Source: Carpediemonas membranifera
Taxonomy: Eukaryota > Fornicata
Length of the DNA: 64,000 bases
Reading direction: 5' to 3'
NCBI GenBank assembly: GCA_019828565.1
Contig: JAHDYR010000064.1
Coordinates: 124,001-188,000 of the forward strand
Positions 45,007 to 55,372 of this stretch are shown piece by piece (positions within the stretch are counted from its first letter, which is position 1; each line of letters starts with the position of its first letter). A program made the translations under genes and the position numbers. The notes below the pieces were generated by a model, which saw only the letters and a list, made by a program, of their open reading frames with translations, was not told the origin of the DNA and did not search any database.

Positions 45007-46917
45007 ATGGCTGAAGCAGCAAAAGATAAGCCATACACCAACTATACTGAAAAAACAGGCGCTTACTGTGCCTTCGTCGTCCCCACAGGCATTCGCTACT
45101 CCTACAAGCCGTACATCGATCAGATCTTGTACACCCATGCCACCTCAGACCGCAAATCGAAGGAAAGAGTGCGCCACTATCGCCATCTGAGCGCCACTAC
45201 GATGAAGCAAGCAATCCTCGATCGCCGCCGCCTGTACAGCGCGAACCACGTCGAGCGTGCTCTCACCATCGCCCGCCGCGTCCACACCTACCGCGCCCTC
45301 CGTGAGCGTGAGCGCCGCATGGGCGTGCTAGACGTCGACATCACTCCGTGGGCCGTCTCGTGCGGCACGAAGGCCAAGCGCGAGGAACTCGCCAAGCGGG
45401 GCTGGTCCCTTCAGTTCCTAGACCCCCTATGGAAGGAAGGCCAGGCTGCATACCGCCGCAAGACCCGCCTGCGGTGGCAGACCAACAAGATCCGCGAGCA
45501 CCTCTTCCACGTGGACGAAGTCTGCCGCGCCAAGGCCCTCGAACGAGCCCACCGCGCCTTCATCCGGGACGCCAACATCATCGAGGTCCCCACCGCATGG
45601 TTTACTACCAACGCCGCGCTCCCTTCTGTCGAACTCCTTGCTCGTCTCTCCATGACCCCCCGCCGTCCCACACGGGCTCAGCTCAGAGCACGCCACACGG
45701 CTGCCGTGCACCGTAGAGAGAGCGCGCTTCGCGAGGTCCGAACTAAGGCACATACTCAGACCGCGAAGGCCGCGGACATAGCTTCGCGCATGAGGCGTCA
45801 GCGCGCCCTCGAGGCTCGTCGTATCACCATCTCGGTCTCCAGATCTCGCACACGGCCCAGCCCTCGCCTCCACGCCCGTCTGACTTTCCAGCTCAGGCCC
45901 AGGTCATCATTCATTCATTCATCATTCCTCGCCTCATTCAGAGCCAACCAAGCCCGCAAGCAGCAGATCGCCGCCAAGACCGCCTTTGCCCGCAAGGAGA
46001 TCGCCAAGGTCGATCATATACAACACGAGCGCCTTGTGGCTGCCCAGAAGGCCTATCTTCTCGACGTTACCGGCCTCTTCAAGAAGCCCTGGCCTCGCTC
46101 CAGAGCCAAGCCGGCCGTCCAGCGCCGCCTCGAGACTAGAATCAGGACCATCCGCCCAGCCACCTCTCTCCAGATCTACCACGCCAACCAGCGCAGAGGC
46201 AACATCATCTTTGCACGTCAGTGGGCCTGCCGCCGACACTGGGCGCGTGTCCGCGTTATTTCCACCAAGTACCGCGCCGGCCGCACTCGTCGGCCTCGGG
46301 GTGGGGTGACCTGGACCGTACCCAACCCAGAGCCTGTCAGGTCGAGGCCAAGGCTTGAGGCTAGGCTCCGTGCTAGACCAGAGGCTAAGCTCGCAGGTAC
46401 GTACCACGTGATGCAGCAGATTGCGTCGCTCCGTCGGGCTCAGATCGCGGAGCTTCAGCGCCAGAGGATCGAAGGACATGTCCTGCGGGGCCAGAGGAAC
46501 GTTCGTGCCACAAGGCTTGCTCAGGAGGCCGCCATCCAGCGTCTTGGGGAGACTATCGAGATCGAGCAGTCCTTTGTCTCCTCCTGCCGCGACGCCATCA
46601 TGCGTGACCGTATGATGCTTGCCAGAGTCGCCTCGATTAAGCTCCAAGAAGCTCGTCGCCGCAAGGCTCTGCACGAGGATTTGGCGTATCGTACTATGGT
46701 CCAGCAGGTCGACCTCAGACTCAAGCTCGCAGATATCCGTAAGCGTGCTCTTGCCCGGCAGCGCAGGATGAGGCTCCGTGCGAGCGATCTGCACGCTAGA
46801 CGGGTGCGGCTCCGTCGTTCGCTCAGGGTCAAGGGAGCGGGTGTAATTGGTGCAGCGGCTGACAAGGCGATCGCGGCGTCGTTGGAGGAACCCGTGTTGG
46901 GTGCCAGCATCAGATAG
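45007..46917 (+). CDS. Very basic arginine-rich protein, unknown function
   Basis: The product is 636 aa with an extreme Arg content spread over the full length, mostly in helices (AQLRARHTAAVHRRESALREV, ARQRRMRLRASDLHARRVRLRR). The N-terminal 60 residues are less basic (YTEKTGAYCAFVVPTGIRYSYKP). A TCAT microsatellite near 45909 encodes IHSSF-like residues. No domain is recognised. Charge and helicity suggest binding to RNA, DNA or acidic cytoskeletal tails. The C-rich codons and absence of stops make it a confident gene. Confidence 0.7.
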   Translation: MAEAAKDKPYTNYTEKTGAYCAFVVPTGIRYSYKPYIDQILYTHATSDRKSKERVRHYRHLSATTMKQAILDRRRLYSANHVERALTIARRVHTYRALRERERRMGVLDVDITPWAVSCGTKAKREELAKRGWSLQFLDPLWKEGQAAYRRKTRLRWQTNKIREHLFHVDEVCRAKALERAHRAFIRDANIIEVPTAWFTTNAALPSVELLARLSMTPRRPTRAQLRARHTAAVHRRESALREVRTKAHTQTAKAADIASRMRRQRALEARRITISVSRSRTRPSPRLHARLTFQLRPRSSFIHSSFLASFRANQARKQQIAAKTAFARKEIAKVDHIQHERLVAAQKAYLLDVTGLFKKPWPRSRAKPAVQRRLETRIRTIRPATSLQIYHANQRRGNIIFARQWACRRHWARVRVISTKYRAGRTRRPRGGVTWTVPNPEPVRSRPRLEARLRARPEAKLAGTYHVMQQIASLRRAQIAELQRQRIEGHVLRGQRNVRATRLAQEAAIQRLGETIEIEQSFVSSCRDAIMRDRMMLARVASIKLQEARRRKALHEDLAYRTMVQQVDLRLKLADIRKRALARQRRMRLRASDLHARRVRLRRSLRVKGAGVIGAAADKAIAASLEEPVLGASIR

Positions 46918-47024
46918 ATACAGAATCGGATTTGTAAATATGCGTCATGGCGGCTTGGGCGTTAAGTGATGCAGACGGACCTGTAATGGCAGGGTATAAT
47001 AATAAGTTGTTTTAAAGTTTAAAA

Positions 47025-47708
47025 TCAGAGCAGTCCGCTAAATACAATAACGGCGACGTTCTCCGAGGTATAGTCAGGATGAAGCTCGCTGGGGTCCAGC
47101 TCTCGCCAGTGCTTGAACACCTTTGGCCCTCTAGTGTGGAATATCTTCTCTCCCTCTGTTCCCCGGTACCAATGGGCGGCTATCCCGACAGCTTTAGGCG
47201 AATGCTGAATCATTCCAATCAAAACATCAATCAAAGGGTCGACCAAATGCTCATAGTAGAAAGTCTCTGCACACAACAGCAGGTCGGCCTTGGGGAGGGC
47301 CGTGACATTGTCCTGGCCCCATACGAAGGGCTGGGTGTGCACCTCGCCACCACTACGGGCGGTAAGCTTGCGGACAGCGGCGAGGTTGCGTGTTATGTTC
47401 TCTTGGGCACGCTTGGTGACATCGGGTAGGTCTGTGGCGATTGCATGAGCGCCGAGGGCTCCGCTGAAGATCGTTGTGATCGCGGAAACGCCGCAGCCGA
47501 ACTCAACGGTTTTCATGCCCTTCATGGACTTGTATTTGAGAGGAAGATAGTTTGCAAGCACAAATGAGGCATCCCAGAGGGTGCCGCCAACGTTTCCGTC
47601 CCCGGCGAGCGCATCTGTCTGTTGGAAGGCCATTTGCTCTCCAAGGACATCGACCTTCATCGAATCGAGCCATCTTTCACGATATGAATCCCATCCTCTT
47701 TCTTTCAT
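47025..47708 (-). CDS. Family-16 protein methyltransferase (METTL21-like)
   Basis: ATG 47708 (MKERGWDSYRERW) gives 227 aa, normal for this family; an upstream ATG at 47870 would add a poorly conserved extension. Motifs of the seven-beta-strand METTL21 group are present: GGTLWDASFVLANYL (WDA motif), the SAM-binding VEFGCGVSAIT, the acidic residue in ATDLP, and LLLCAETFYYEHL in place of the DxxY motif. Members trimethylate lysines on chaperones and translation factors. The substrate here is unknown. It is convergent with the Arg-rich gene 107 bp away. Confidence 0.8.
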   Translation of the reverse strand: MKERGWDSYRERWLDSMKVDVLGEQMAFQQTDALAGDGNVGGTLWDASFVLANYLPLKYKSMKGMKTVEFGCGVSAITTIFSGALGAHAIATDLPDVTKRAQENITRNLAAVRKLTARSGGEVHTQPFVWGQDNVTALPKADLLLCAETFYYEHLVDPLIDVLIGMIQHSPKAVGIAAHWYRGTEGEKIFHTRGPKVFKHWRELDPSELHPDYTSENVAVIVFSGLL

Positions 47709-49322
47709 AACAGTGCCAACCGCTCTTTTGGGCCTTCGCTCGTTGCAACTTTCTGCTTCGGGCAGGATAAGACACGCTCCGCTCCTGGGCTTTAAGCCCG
47801 GCCGAGCCGCTGACAGTGTTGGACCGGTTACGTAATACATGCAATGCACATACATAAATCGATAAGACACGTGATCTGAGACTGAGGCTGAGGCTGAAAA
47901 GACAGAAAAGTGACGTATATTGCTTCGTGTGGTTCACATTTGTCTGATCAGCGGGTCTGGACAACTTTCGCTCGATATCCACATTGCCTATGCCTGCCTA
48001 TATGATCGTATTTCGTTTCGGTCTATTTACCAAATTATTGGCGCAATTTCTCTGAAAAAAAATATTATACTCGCGGCTCATTTTGTTGACTTGTAGTCTT
48101 CGAGCGCGCGTTTCGCAAGAGGCGTGGGTTCGAGTCCGAGTAGTGACAGTGATGAGACAAAGCATATGCCTGAGGTAAGCTGGGCCGTTAATTCGGTGAG
48201 CTGGCCGATGCAGACAGCCAAGCTCTGAGTCCTTTTGTCACGCCCGATGAACGGGCCATCTGACCCGCTACGCTTGTACTAAATCCAACGGGGGAAGAAT
48301 ATTTATTCAAGAACCCCTGGTTTCACTGTGTAAATATTCGGTAACTCACCGTCGGCCGTTGAACTAAGTAAGTTACGAAGGTACCTCACTTACCACGAGG
48401 CGGACGCCGAATTGGCGCGGTCTTGCAGCTTCGCGCTGCAATTCTTCGACCATCTGTCAGCATAAACTGCACCGACAGACGTTGACCGTGGCGCACTAAC
48501 TTTCGTCAGCCGCCGCCACTGGCCGTCGCCCGGGCGACAAATTGCTGGGGTACTACCCGATGCTTATTGTTGTCATGCGTGAGAGCAACGTGATTGCTCA
48601 GGCCCTGTTGCAACATGAGTAACAGAAAAGACGAGATCTTGAACTTGATGAATTGTGACTTTAGAGCTGGACGGAGGGAGAGCTGGTAGCTGATGACGCG
48701 GGCATTCTTCACAGTCGCATCCCCCACACCCGCGGCCTTCAGCGGCCGGCAACTAGATGTCGAGGGCGATGTCGACGTGCTCGAGCGTTGGCCTTGTTGC
48801 TGATCAGCTGCGCCGAGCAGCATTGGTCCAGACATCGCTACCGGCCCCATGAGCCCCTGTTCGTGGACCCGCAGCTCCCCACTCAGTTGGGTTCCGGCCG
48901 TATTAGACCATGGCGAGCCGCTGGAACACGAAGCCTTGCGCCATGTTGGGAGGATCTGCGCCCACCTGCGGGTTGGATAGATCACACGGGCTCCGATACC
49001 GTCGCTGGAGGACGTTCTGGGGAACTACATGAGAAAACAGAGGACGCCGGCCAGAAGATCCTGTTCCCGGGAACGAGAAACGCCGACAAATTAACAATTA
49101 CAGCTATAGGTAAGCTATACTATGGCTCTGTAACAATCAGTAGTGCATCAAAGCTACAGATGCGTACAGAGCTACACAATCTGTGTCTTAAAGTGCGGTG
49201 GCCAGGGCGGAGACACAGCCGTTGGGGTAGAACTGCTCCACTGTGCTTGACAGGGCCTCGAATGCCCGAGTAGACCCTCTCAGCGCCAGACCATAAACTG
49301 CACTGCGCTATCACGACGATAG
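47709..49322. other. Long intergenic region with small hairpin and promoter-like octamers
   Basis: No gene can be supported over 1.6 kb. Overlapping frames of about 160 codons on both strands (48506-48985 and 48788-49273) have no recognisable features. A 7-bp hairpin with loop TTCGC lies at 48423-48441. The octamer TAAACTGC occurs at 48463-48470 and at 49294-49301, the latter 22 nt before the helicase ATG. A T-arm-like sequence near 48127 lacks the rest of a tRNA. Confidence 0.4.
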
Positions 49323-52248
49323 ATGCAGGAGGTTGATGCAAAGATCACTGCTATGCGTGATTTGATGAAACTGAGGGCCCGCCGTGCCCGGAGTGAGAAG
49401 AGAAAGGCCTTCCACAACCTTCTGAGCGAAGTCGGCGAGCATGCGCTTCCAACGGACCAGTATGAGCTTCTTTACACCGACAACCACGGCCAAAAGATGA
49501 CGAAGAAGGAACGTGCCGACCACGAGCGTCGTATCGCTTCCCACCAGCGCGAACAGCTTGGCCTGAACAAACGGGCCCGCACCGACGCCGAACCACCAGC
49601 ACTCCCCGAGTATCTCTTCGAGAAGCCGCAGAACGAGCCCCGCGAGATCTCTGAGGAAGACCTGGAAGAATATGAGTCCACGGATTCCGAATCCGACGGC
49701 CAGACCGCCCCCGCCGTGCTGTGGCCCGAGACAGCCCGAGAGCTGAAGCATCCAGAGTGGAATGCCCGCATGGACGCGGTAGAAAGGGATGAGCATGGTC
49801 ATGCCGTCATTAGCCACGGGAGGAAGCTCGACTCAGTCAAGCTGGGCGACACCTTCCAGCACAAGCTCCGCGAGGACCTGGAGAAGTACATGATCCCTCG
49901 GGACATCGACTCTGAGGCCGAGCAGGCAAGAATGAAGCTCGACGTTGTGATGGGGGAGACCAACATCACGAGAGCCCTCGACGAGCACGACGTCGTCGTC
50001 CTGACCTCGGAAACGGGCTCAGGCAAGAGCACGCAGGTGCCACAGATCCTGTTCGAGGCAGGCTACGCCGCTAACGGCATGATCGGGGTCACCGAGCCCC
50101 GCCGGGTCGCGGCAATCAGTCTCGCGCGCCGAGTCAAGGCAGAGATGGCTCTATGCACTCAACCCGACCTCGTAGGCCACAGCGTCCGCTTCGACAAGTC
50201 CCTCTCCGATCAGACCCGCATCCTGTACGCCACCGACGGCGTTGTCCGACAGATGGCGTTGTCGGCCCCGCTGCTCCCCCAGTTCTCCGTAGTGGTAGTG
50301 GACGAGGCGCACGAGAGGACAGTGATGACTGACACGCTCATAGGCTTCCTCGTTAGAGCCATCCAAGCCCGTAAGGAGGCTGGAATGCCGCACCTTAAGG
50401 TCGTGATCATGTCGGCGACCATCCAGGAAGAGGTCTTCAAGACGGTGTTCGCAGCACACGGGGCCACCGTGGCATGCGTGTCTATTGTTCCAGCGAAGAA
50501 CCCACACAAGGTGGTAGTCAAGCCGCCGGCCACGCTCAACAACGAGAAGCTGAACTTCGGCGATAGCCTAGAGAAGCTCAAGGAGCTCCAGGCGAGGCCC
50601 AGAGAGTTCTCGGGGTGGGTCGCTGATGCAGTGTCAAGTATAGTTGCCAAGAAGGTCAGAGACCGCTCGAGAGGAGCCGATGACCCAACCTACGTGCCCA
50701 AGACCATCCTCGCCTTCCTCCCAGGCCAGGGCGAGATCCTCGAGGCCATCATACTCACTGCCGAGAAACTAGGCGCTGAGGGCGACGAGGGGGCATTTGA
50801 CGAGACAATGGAGGACTCAGACGACGAAACAGAGACACCTACCCCCGCGGGTCGACTCATACGCACGAGACAGGCCAGGGCCGAGCTCCTGCCCCTCTAC
50901 GGCACCCTGAGGCCGGGCCAGCAGGACCGGGTGTTCGCCTGCCCTCGTCGACGGGGTGGCGGCTGCGAGGGTTGTATTCGCCACCAACATCGCGGAGACG
51001 TCTCTTACCATCCCTGACGTCGACCTTGTAGTCGACTCTGGAGTCGAGAAACGTGCAGTTTTTGACCCACTTTCTGAACGGACTGAACTCAAGCTAGTCA
51101 AGATCTCAAGGATGTCTGTAGAGCAGCGCAAGGGCCGTACTGGCCGCACATGTAACGGTGAGGTCATACACATGTACGCTGACTACCAAATAGACCGTAT
51201 GGAGCCCGCCCCGCCCGCCCAGGTCGAGCATTCGTCGCTGCTGGACACCGTGGTGTTGCTCCGAGCTCTCAGGATCCGCCCCGAGGAGTTCGCATTCCCG
51301 GGTGGGGTGCCTTCAGGTCTAGCAGCAGCGAGCGAGACATTAGACAACCTCTTGGCCATTGTCTCACTGGGAAAGAAGGCCTCTGCCCAGTCGGCCGAGG
51401 AGAAGGCCAAGGTTAAGAGAATGAAGCGTGCTGTCGTCAAACGCGTCGCTGCCTTCCCCATCAAGCCGAGAGCAGCCCTGTTCATCTCTGTCGTCGTCAG
51501 CTCCATCACCAGAGAATCTAACGCCGCCAAGCTCGACTATCTCCGGGCCGCACTCACCCTTGCTGCTGTACTTGCCGTTGACAAGCGCCCAGAGACCTTG
51601 TGGTGCGGCGTGTCAGATTCCAAGCGTGCCGAGTATCTCGCAGCAGGGTTGGTCGACGAGCGGTCAGACCACTTGACAATCGCCCAAATCGTCGAGAGCG
51701 CTGCTTCGAACCCCCACCCCGCTGATCTTCTCGTGAGAGAGATCCTGAACGTCCGCGCCCAGCTTGTCCGAGTCGCTGTCGACCAGCATGCCGTCGTCTT
51801 GCCCAAGCTGGGCGAAGTGACCGACGACCCTGCCGCACTCGCCCGTGCTCTGGCGCTGACACCCCCGAATAACCTGCTGAAGGATGGTTCGAGAGGATTC
51901 AAAGCGATGCTCCGTGGATTAATATTGTGCACTTTTAGGGACACTGTTGCCGTCCGGGGTAAGAAGACCCAAGCCGACTGGACGTACAGGTTTAGTAGGA
52001 TCGACGGCCACCGTTTTGTTCGTATTCACAACAGCTCTCCGCTTGCAGGGCTTGCTAAGGAAAGTGGGGATGCTTTACCCAAGTATGTTACTACTGACCC
52101 GACGTCAGTGTTTGCCCCCAACAAGGCCGTGTTCCTGAACATGGTCACGGTGGTGGACAAGGCGCAGGTGGAGAAGTACTGTGACGCTAGGCTGGTGAAG
52201 GCGTTACGGAAGGAGGTTGGGGTTGACCCCAAGAAGCACCGCGGATAA
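49323..52248 (+). CDS. DEAH-box RNA helicase, probably DHX37/Dhr1-like, with apparent frameshift
   Basis: The frame runs from ATG 49323 to about 50960 and resumes one frame over to the stop at 52248; a two-base deficit or one-base excess near 50960 separates them. The total is about 970 aa. Motifs: SETGSGKSTQVPQ (I, about residue 229), TEPRRVAAI (Ia), DEAHERT (II, about 326), MSATIQ (III), TNIAETSLTIPDVDLVVDSG (V) and QRKGRTGRT (VI), then winged-helix/ratchet/OB regions. An acidic insert (EDSDDETETP) before LLPLYGTLRPGQQ in RecA2 is a feature of the ribosome-biogenesis helicase Dhr1/DHX37. Splicing helicases PRP22/PRP2 are alternatives. The break falls just before motif V, so the literal frame would be inactive; assembly error is likely. 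Confidence 0.78.
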
Positions 52249-52380
52249 ATATTTTATTGTTATTCTGGGCATGGCTGTGGCTAGCTTGGAGTGTGGCGGG
52301 GTTGTCTGCTTGCTGGGGTGGCTCAGAGAGCTCTTCGCATCTTTAAGGATTGGTAGAGCGCTCGTCGACAAAGCTTGTTA

Positions 52381-53175
52381 ATGAGCCTCGAAGAGCCGCC
52401 AGAACTAACAGCGTTGCGCAGAATGCTGATGAATGAACGCAAGAAGTCGCAAGATTGCTCTCTCGCCCTTCTTCATAAGGAAGACAAGATCAAAGCCCTA
52501 GAACGCGAGCTTAACGACGCCAAGGCAACAATTCATCGCCTCATCGATGAAAACAAGCGCCTTCAAATCAAAGCAGGCATGGCCAGTGCCGTTACCCCGT
52601 CCCTACCGACGCCCCCGTCCTCCAAGCTCGGCCTTGCCATCCGCAGCGCCCTGTCTCTTTCAGATAAGGCAGCCACAGCCGGCCAGAACCTCACTCCAAC
52701 CCGCACGAGTCGGTCCAACTCCACCTTGAGTGCGGCCGACTCACTTATGGGCCGTTCGTTCGAGGACGTTGAAGAGGACGCCATCCGCCCTAGGACGCCC
52801 AGGACAAGCCACCCAACCACCCCTGAGCGAGCAGACAGACTTCTACAGACACCTTCAAGTGCATTTTCGACCTCTGGACCAATCGAACTCCCTTCAGTCG
52901 ACATCCTCAAGGAACTAATCAGATCCGAGCTCGTAAGAAACGGCCTCGGGACGCACGCGGCCATGGGAAGCGAGGACTCGGCCGCCCAGGCAGCCCTGCT
53001 CTCCCTGGCTGATGATGGGGAGGACGCCGAGTATGCTTCTGTTGCAGAGGGGCTTGAGCGGAAGATCAAAGCTGGCGCAGTTCATCTCACGCCGAAGCCC
53101 GAGGACTGGAAGTACAAGTCCCCTGTAAGGCGTGTGAAGAAGGCGAAGAAGGGGCCGAGGCGAGGTACTGGCTGA
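52381..53175 (+). CDS. Small coiled-coil protein, unknown function
   Basis: ATG 52381 gives 264 aa. Residues 10-65 are a parallel-type coiled coil (EDKIKALERELNDAKATIHR). The middle is Ser/Thr/Pro-rich and disordered with several TP and SP sites (TPRTSHPTTPERAD). The C-terminus is basic with a WKYKSPVRRVKKAKKGPRR tail that may bind tubulin, membranes or nucleic acid. No family is recognised. It lies 132 bp downstream of the helicase on the same strand. Confidence 0.7.
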   Translation: MSLEEPPELTALRRMLMNERKKSQDCSLALLHKEDKIKALERELNDAKATIHRLIDENKRLQIKAGMASAVTPSLPTPPSSKLGLAIRSALSLSDKAATAGQNLTPTRTSRSNSTLSAADSLMGRSFEDVEEDAIRPRTPRTSHPTTPERADRLLQTPSSAFSTSGPIELPSVDILKELIRSELVRNGLGTHAAMGSEDSAAQAALLSLADDGEDAEYASVAEGLERKIKAGAVHLTPKPEDWKYKSPVRRVKKAKKGPRRGTG

Positions 53176-53279
53176 GCTCGACTGAGTAGCAAGCCCAGCC
53201 TGAACGATGATTGAATGAAGACACGTTTTTAACAAGAGCATGGGATAAAACTTTACAAATACAGAGAGCTAGCAACTAT

Positions 53280-54305
53280 CTACACTAGCTTACCGAACAC
53301 CTGCAGCGGAATGGCGTTCGGGTGAATGATGGCCGCCTCGTCGTCCGAATCATACGAGTCGCCCACCAGATCACTGCTGCTCTGGAAGGGCGACATACCG
53401 TGTGACGGCTCCTCGCTGCGTGTGGTAGACAATGGAGAGTGCTCCATGTGCGCCTCAGGCCCTGGGCGGCCTACAGCAAGGGTGAGGGGCGAGTCGGCGT
53501 TCTTCGAGTGAACCATGCGAACAATGTTCATCACAAGCTCATGCTCAGCAGCTATGATCGAGTGGCGGTTGCGAAGGTGGGCTGAGACTGCGCTTTCTTT
53601 GCTGAACTTGGCGTGGCAGCTGGCCAAGGGGCAGACGAACTGATCAGTGTGCACCTCACGCTGGTGCTTCGAAAGCTGAGGCACGTACTTGCGGCACGCC
53701 TCACACCAGTATTTGCTTCGCTCGCTAGGGGCCAATAGCTCGGTGTGAGCTGTTGCAAAATGACCGTGGAGGTCGTAATGGAGAGTGTGGCACTTCGGGC
53801 ACTCATATCGAGCTCGTTCGGTCGGTGTAATCTCGTTGGCGTGGTGCGCTAGCCTGTGCTTGACGACTATATTCGGCACATGGCTGTAGAATGTGCATCC
53901 ACCACAACACAGGTGGGAATGAGCGTGCTTCATGTGCTTATACACCTCATCCACTGAGGCGAAGCCCTGGCCGCAGCTTTCTTTCGCGCAGGGCACGAGG
54001 CGATGGACCTCGAGCATGTGGACTGTCCTACTGGTGATGGTGGGGAACGATTGGTTGCAGACGCTGCTGGAACCATTCGCCGTGGTAACGCACCGGCAAG
54101 TATACTTCCCCTTCTTGCGTGCGGTAACTTGTGAGAGCATCGTTTCTTCAGCGCGGGCCGGTACCGAGAAACGGATAGTTGTGGTATTGAAACCCAACCA
54201 AATCAAATCTTTTGCGATGGGGTCGCCCGCTATTTGTGTTGCGTCAAGCAGTGGGCCCAGGAGGCCACTTAGAGCCCACCGTCTCAGATTATGGTGGTCA
54301 ATCAT
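53280..54305 (-). CDS. C2H2 zinc-finger protein
   Basis: The product is 341 aa. About six irregular C2H2-type fingers span residues 65-265: examples are CAKESCGQGF...HMKHAH, YECPKCHTLHYDLHGHFATAH, YWCEACRKYVPQLSKHQREVH and FVCPLASC...HLRNRH. Linkers differ from the TGEKP type, so this is not a tandem DNA-reading array of the Krueppel kind; RNA or protein binding is equally possible. The C-terminal 75 residues are Ser/Asp-rich and disordered. It is convergent with the coiled-coil gene and divergent from the gene at 54484. Confidence 0.82.
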   Translation of the reverse strand: MIDHHNLRRWALSGLLGPLLDATQIAGDPIAKDLIWLGFNTTTIRFSVPARAEETMLSQVTARKKGKYTCRCVTTANGSSSVCNQSFPTITSRTVHMLEVHRLVPCAKESCGQGFASVDEVYKHMKHAHSHLCCGGCTFYSHVPNIVVKHRLAHHANEITPTERARYECPKCHTLHYDLHGHFATAHTELLAPSERSKYWCEACRKYVPQLSKHQREVHTDQFVCPLASCHAKFSKESAVSAHLRNRHSIIAAEHELVMNIVRMVHSKNADSPLTLAVGRPGPEAHMEHSPLSTTRSEEPSHGMSPFQSSSDLVGDSYDSDDEAAIIHPNAIPLQVFGKLV

Positions 54306-54483
54306 TTTGGTTCTAAAGACGGTGTTGGGAACGGAAGGGACTGGTACTACGGAAACATGCGGGAATCACAACTGCCGCCGTACTCCATGGGCCCTACCGC
54401 CGTAAAAATGTCGTTTGACCATTGTTGAACTGGTCTGCCTCCAATTTCGCAACGACGATTTGCTCTTGCATGACAGTGGCCCG

Positions 54484-55245
54484 ATGAACGCACTCGTCAA
54501 AATCATGCGTGGACTTCCCACCGCTATCCAGTTGCCTCCATCTCTTAAGATCACCAGTTGCTCTGCGCCTACAACACGAAGAAACTCCCGCAGTGACCTT
54601 AATCCATCATCAATTTCCATAGAGACGCTTGTATCATTCTTCGACATCAATCTAACGCCCTTTATACCGCAACCGCAAGTGTTTAAGCCCACAGAAGCTG
54701 TTGCTATGAGGGATCTCCAAGAACTCCTGCTCAACAACGGCCACGCCGTAGACAGGCTCTCCATGCGTCCTTTCACCATTGCCAACCAGTACGAGGTTGA
54801 GGGCCGCACGTGCACCTTTACCGCCTCCGTCCATGGCCTGACGACCAACAAAGTCCCCATCATCATCTTCAGCCCAGACCAGCTTGCCGCAGGCATGCTG
54901 ATCCCTACTGATTCACACACACGCCTCTCCTTCCGAGCAGTAACTGTGCGTCTACTCGTATCCATGGCCATGCTCGTCCAGGACACGTCCCAGGCCATTC
55001 TTGTCTATAGAGACGACTACTCCATCGGCTCAGTCTCCTTGTTCACAGCGAGGCTTGCATATGAGTGGCTGCAGTATAGAAGGACGCTCTTGTACAACAT
55101 TTCATTCTTTTGCCGCGAGGTTCGCACTGACGCTGAGGAGGAGCGAGCTAGGGTTCTTGTACACTCGATGGCGTGCGACGTGTTCAGCCACAAGCTCGCT
55201 ATTGACGCCGCATCACCTAGGCTGCACGATTTTCAGTCCGGTTGA
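54484..55245 (+). CDS. Hypothetical protein of 253 aa, start uncertain
   Basis: The family is not recognised. ATG 54484 (MNALVKIMRG) is the first ATG in frame; the frame is open back to 54406. An alternative is ATG 54408 followed by a 64-nt intron (54413-54476, GTTTGA to CATGACAG), which would give MSGPMNALV in frame. The fold looks mixed alpha/beta, with strands around FTIANQYEVEGRTCTFTA and VPIIIFSP and a helical C-terminus (LFTARLAYEWLQYRRTLL). There is no signal peptide or membrane span. Confidence 0.6.
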   Translation: MNALVKIMRGLPTAIQLPPSLKITSCSAPTTRRNSRSDLNPSSISIETLVSFFDINLTPFIPQPQVFKPTEAVAMRDLQELLLNNGHAVDRLSMRPFTIANQYEVEGRTCTFTASVHGLTTNKVPIIIFSPDQLAAGMLIPTDSHTRLSFRAVTVRLLVSMAMLVQDTSQAILVYRDDYSIGSVSLFTARLAYEWLQYRRTLLYNISFFCREVRTDAEEERARVLVHSMACDVFSHKLAIDAASPRLHDFQSG

Positions 55246-55372
55246 CCATGCTCTGTCTTTTGATTCGATCAATATTTTTCCACATCCGACGCATATAACA
55301 CACATAACATAAACCACGGTTACGTCCTATCTGAGATTTACTTTAACCATTACGTTAATCAGCCCCACGTCC

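Noticed and set aside
48085-48155. tRNA-like T-arm (GGGTTCGAGTCC) near 48127
   Set aside because: The T stem pairs poorly, no D arm or proper acceptor stem can be folded, and spacing fits no tRNA class.
48506-49273. Overlapping 160-codon frames on both strands
   Set aside because: No recognisable motifs, composition like intergenic DNA, and they exclude each other.
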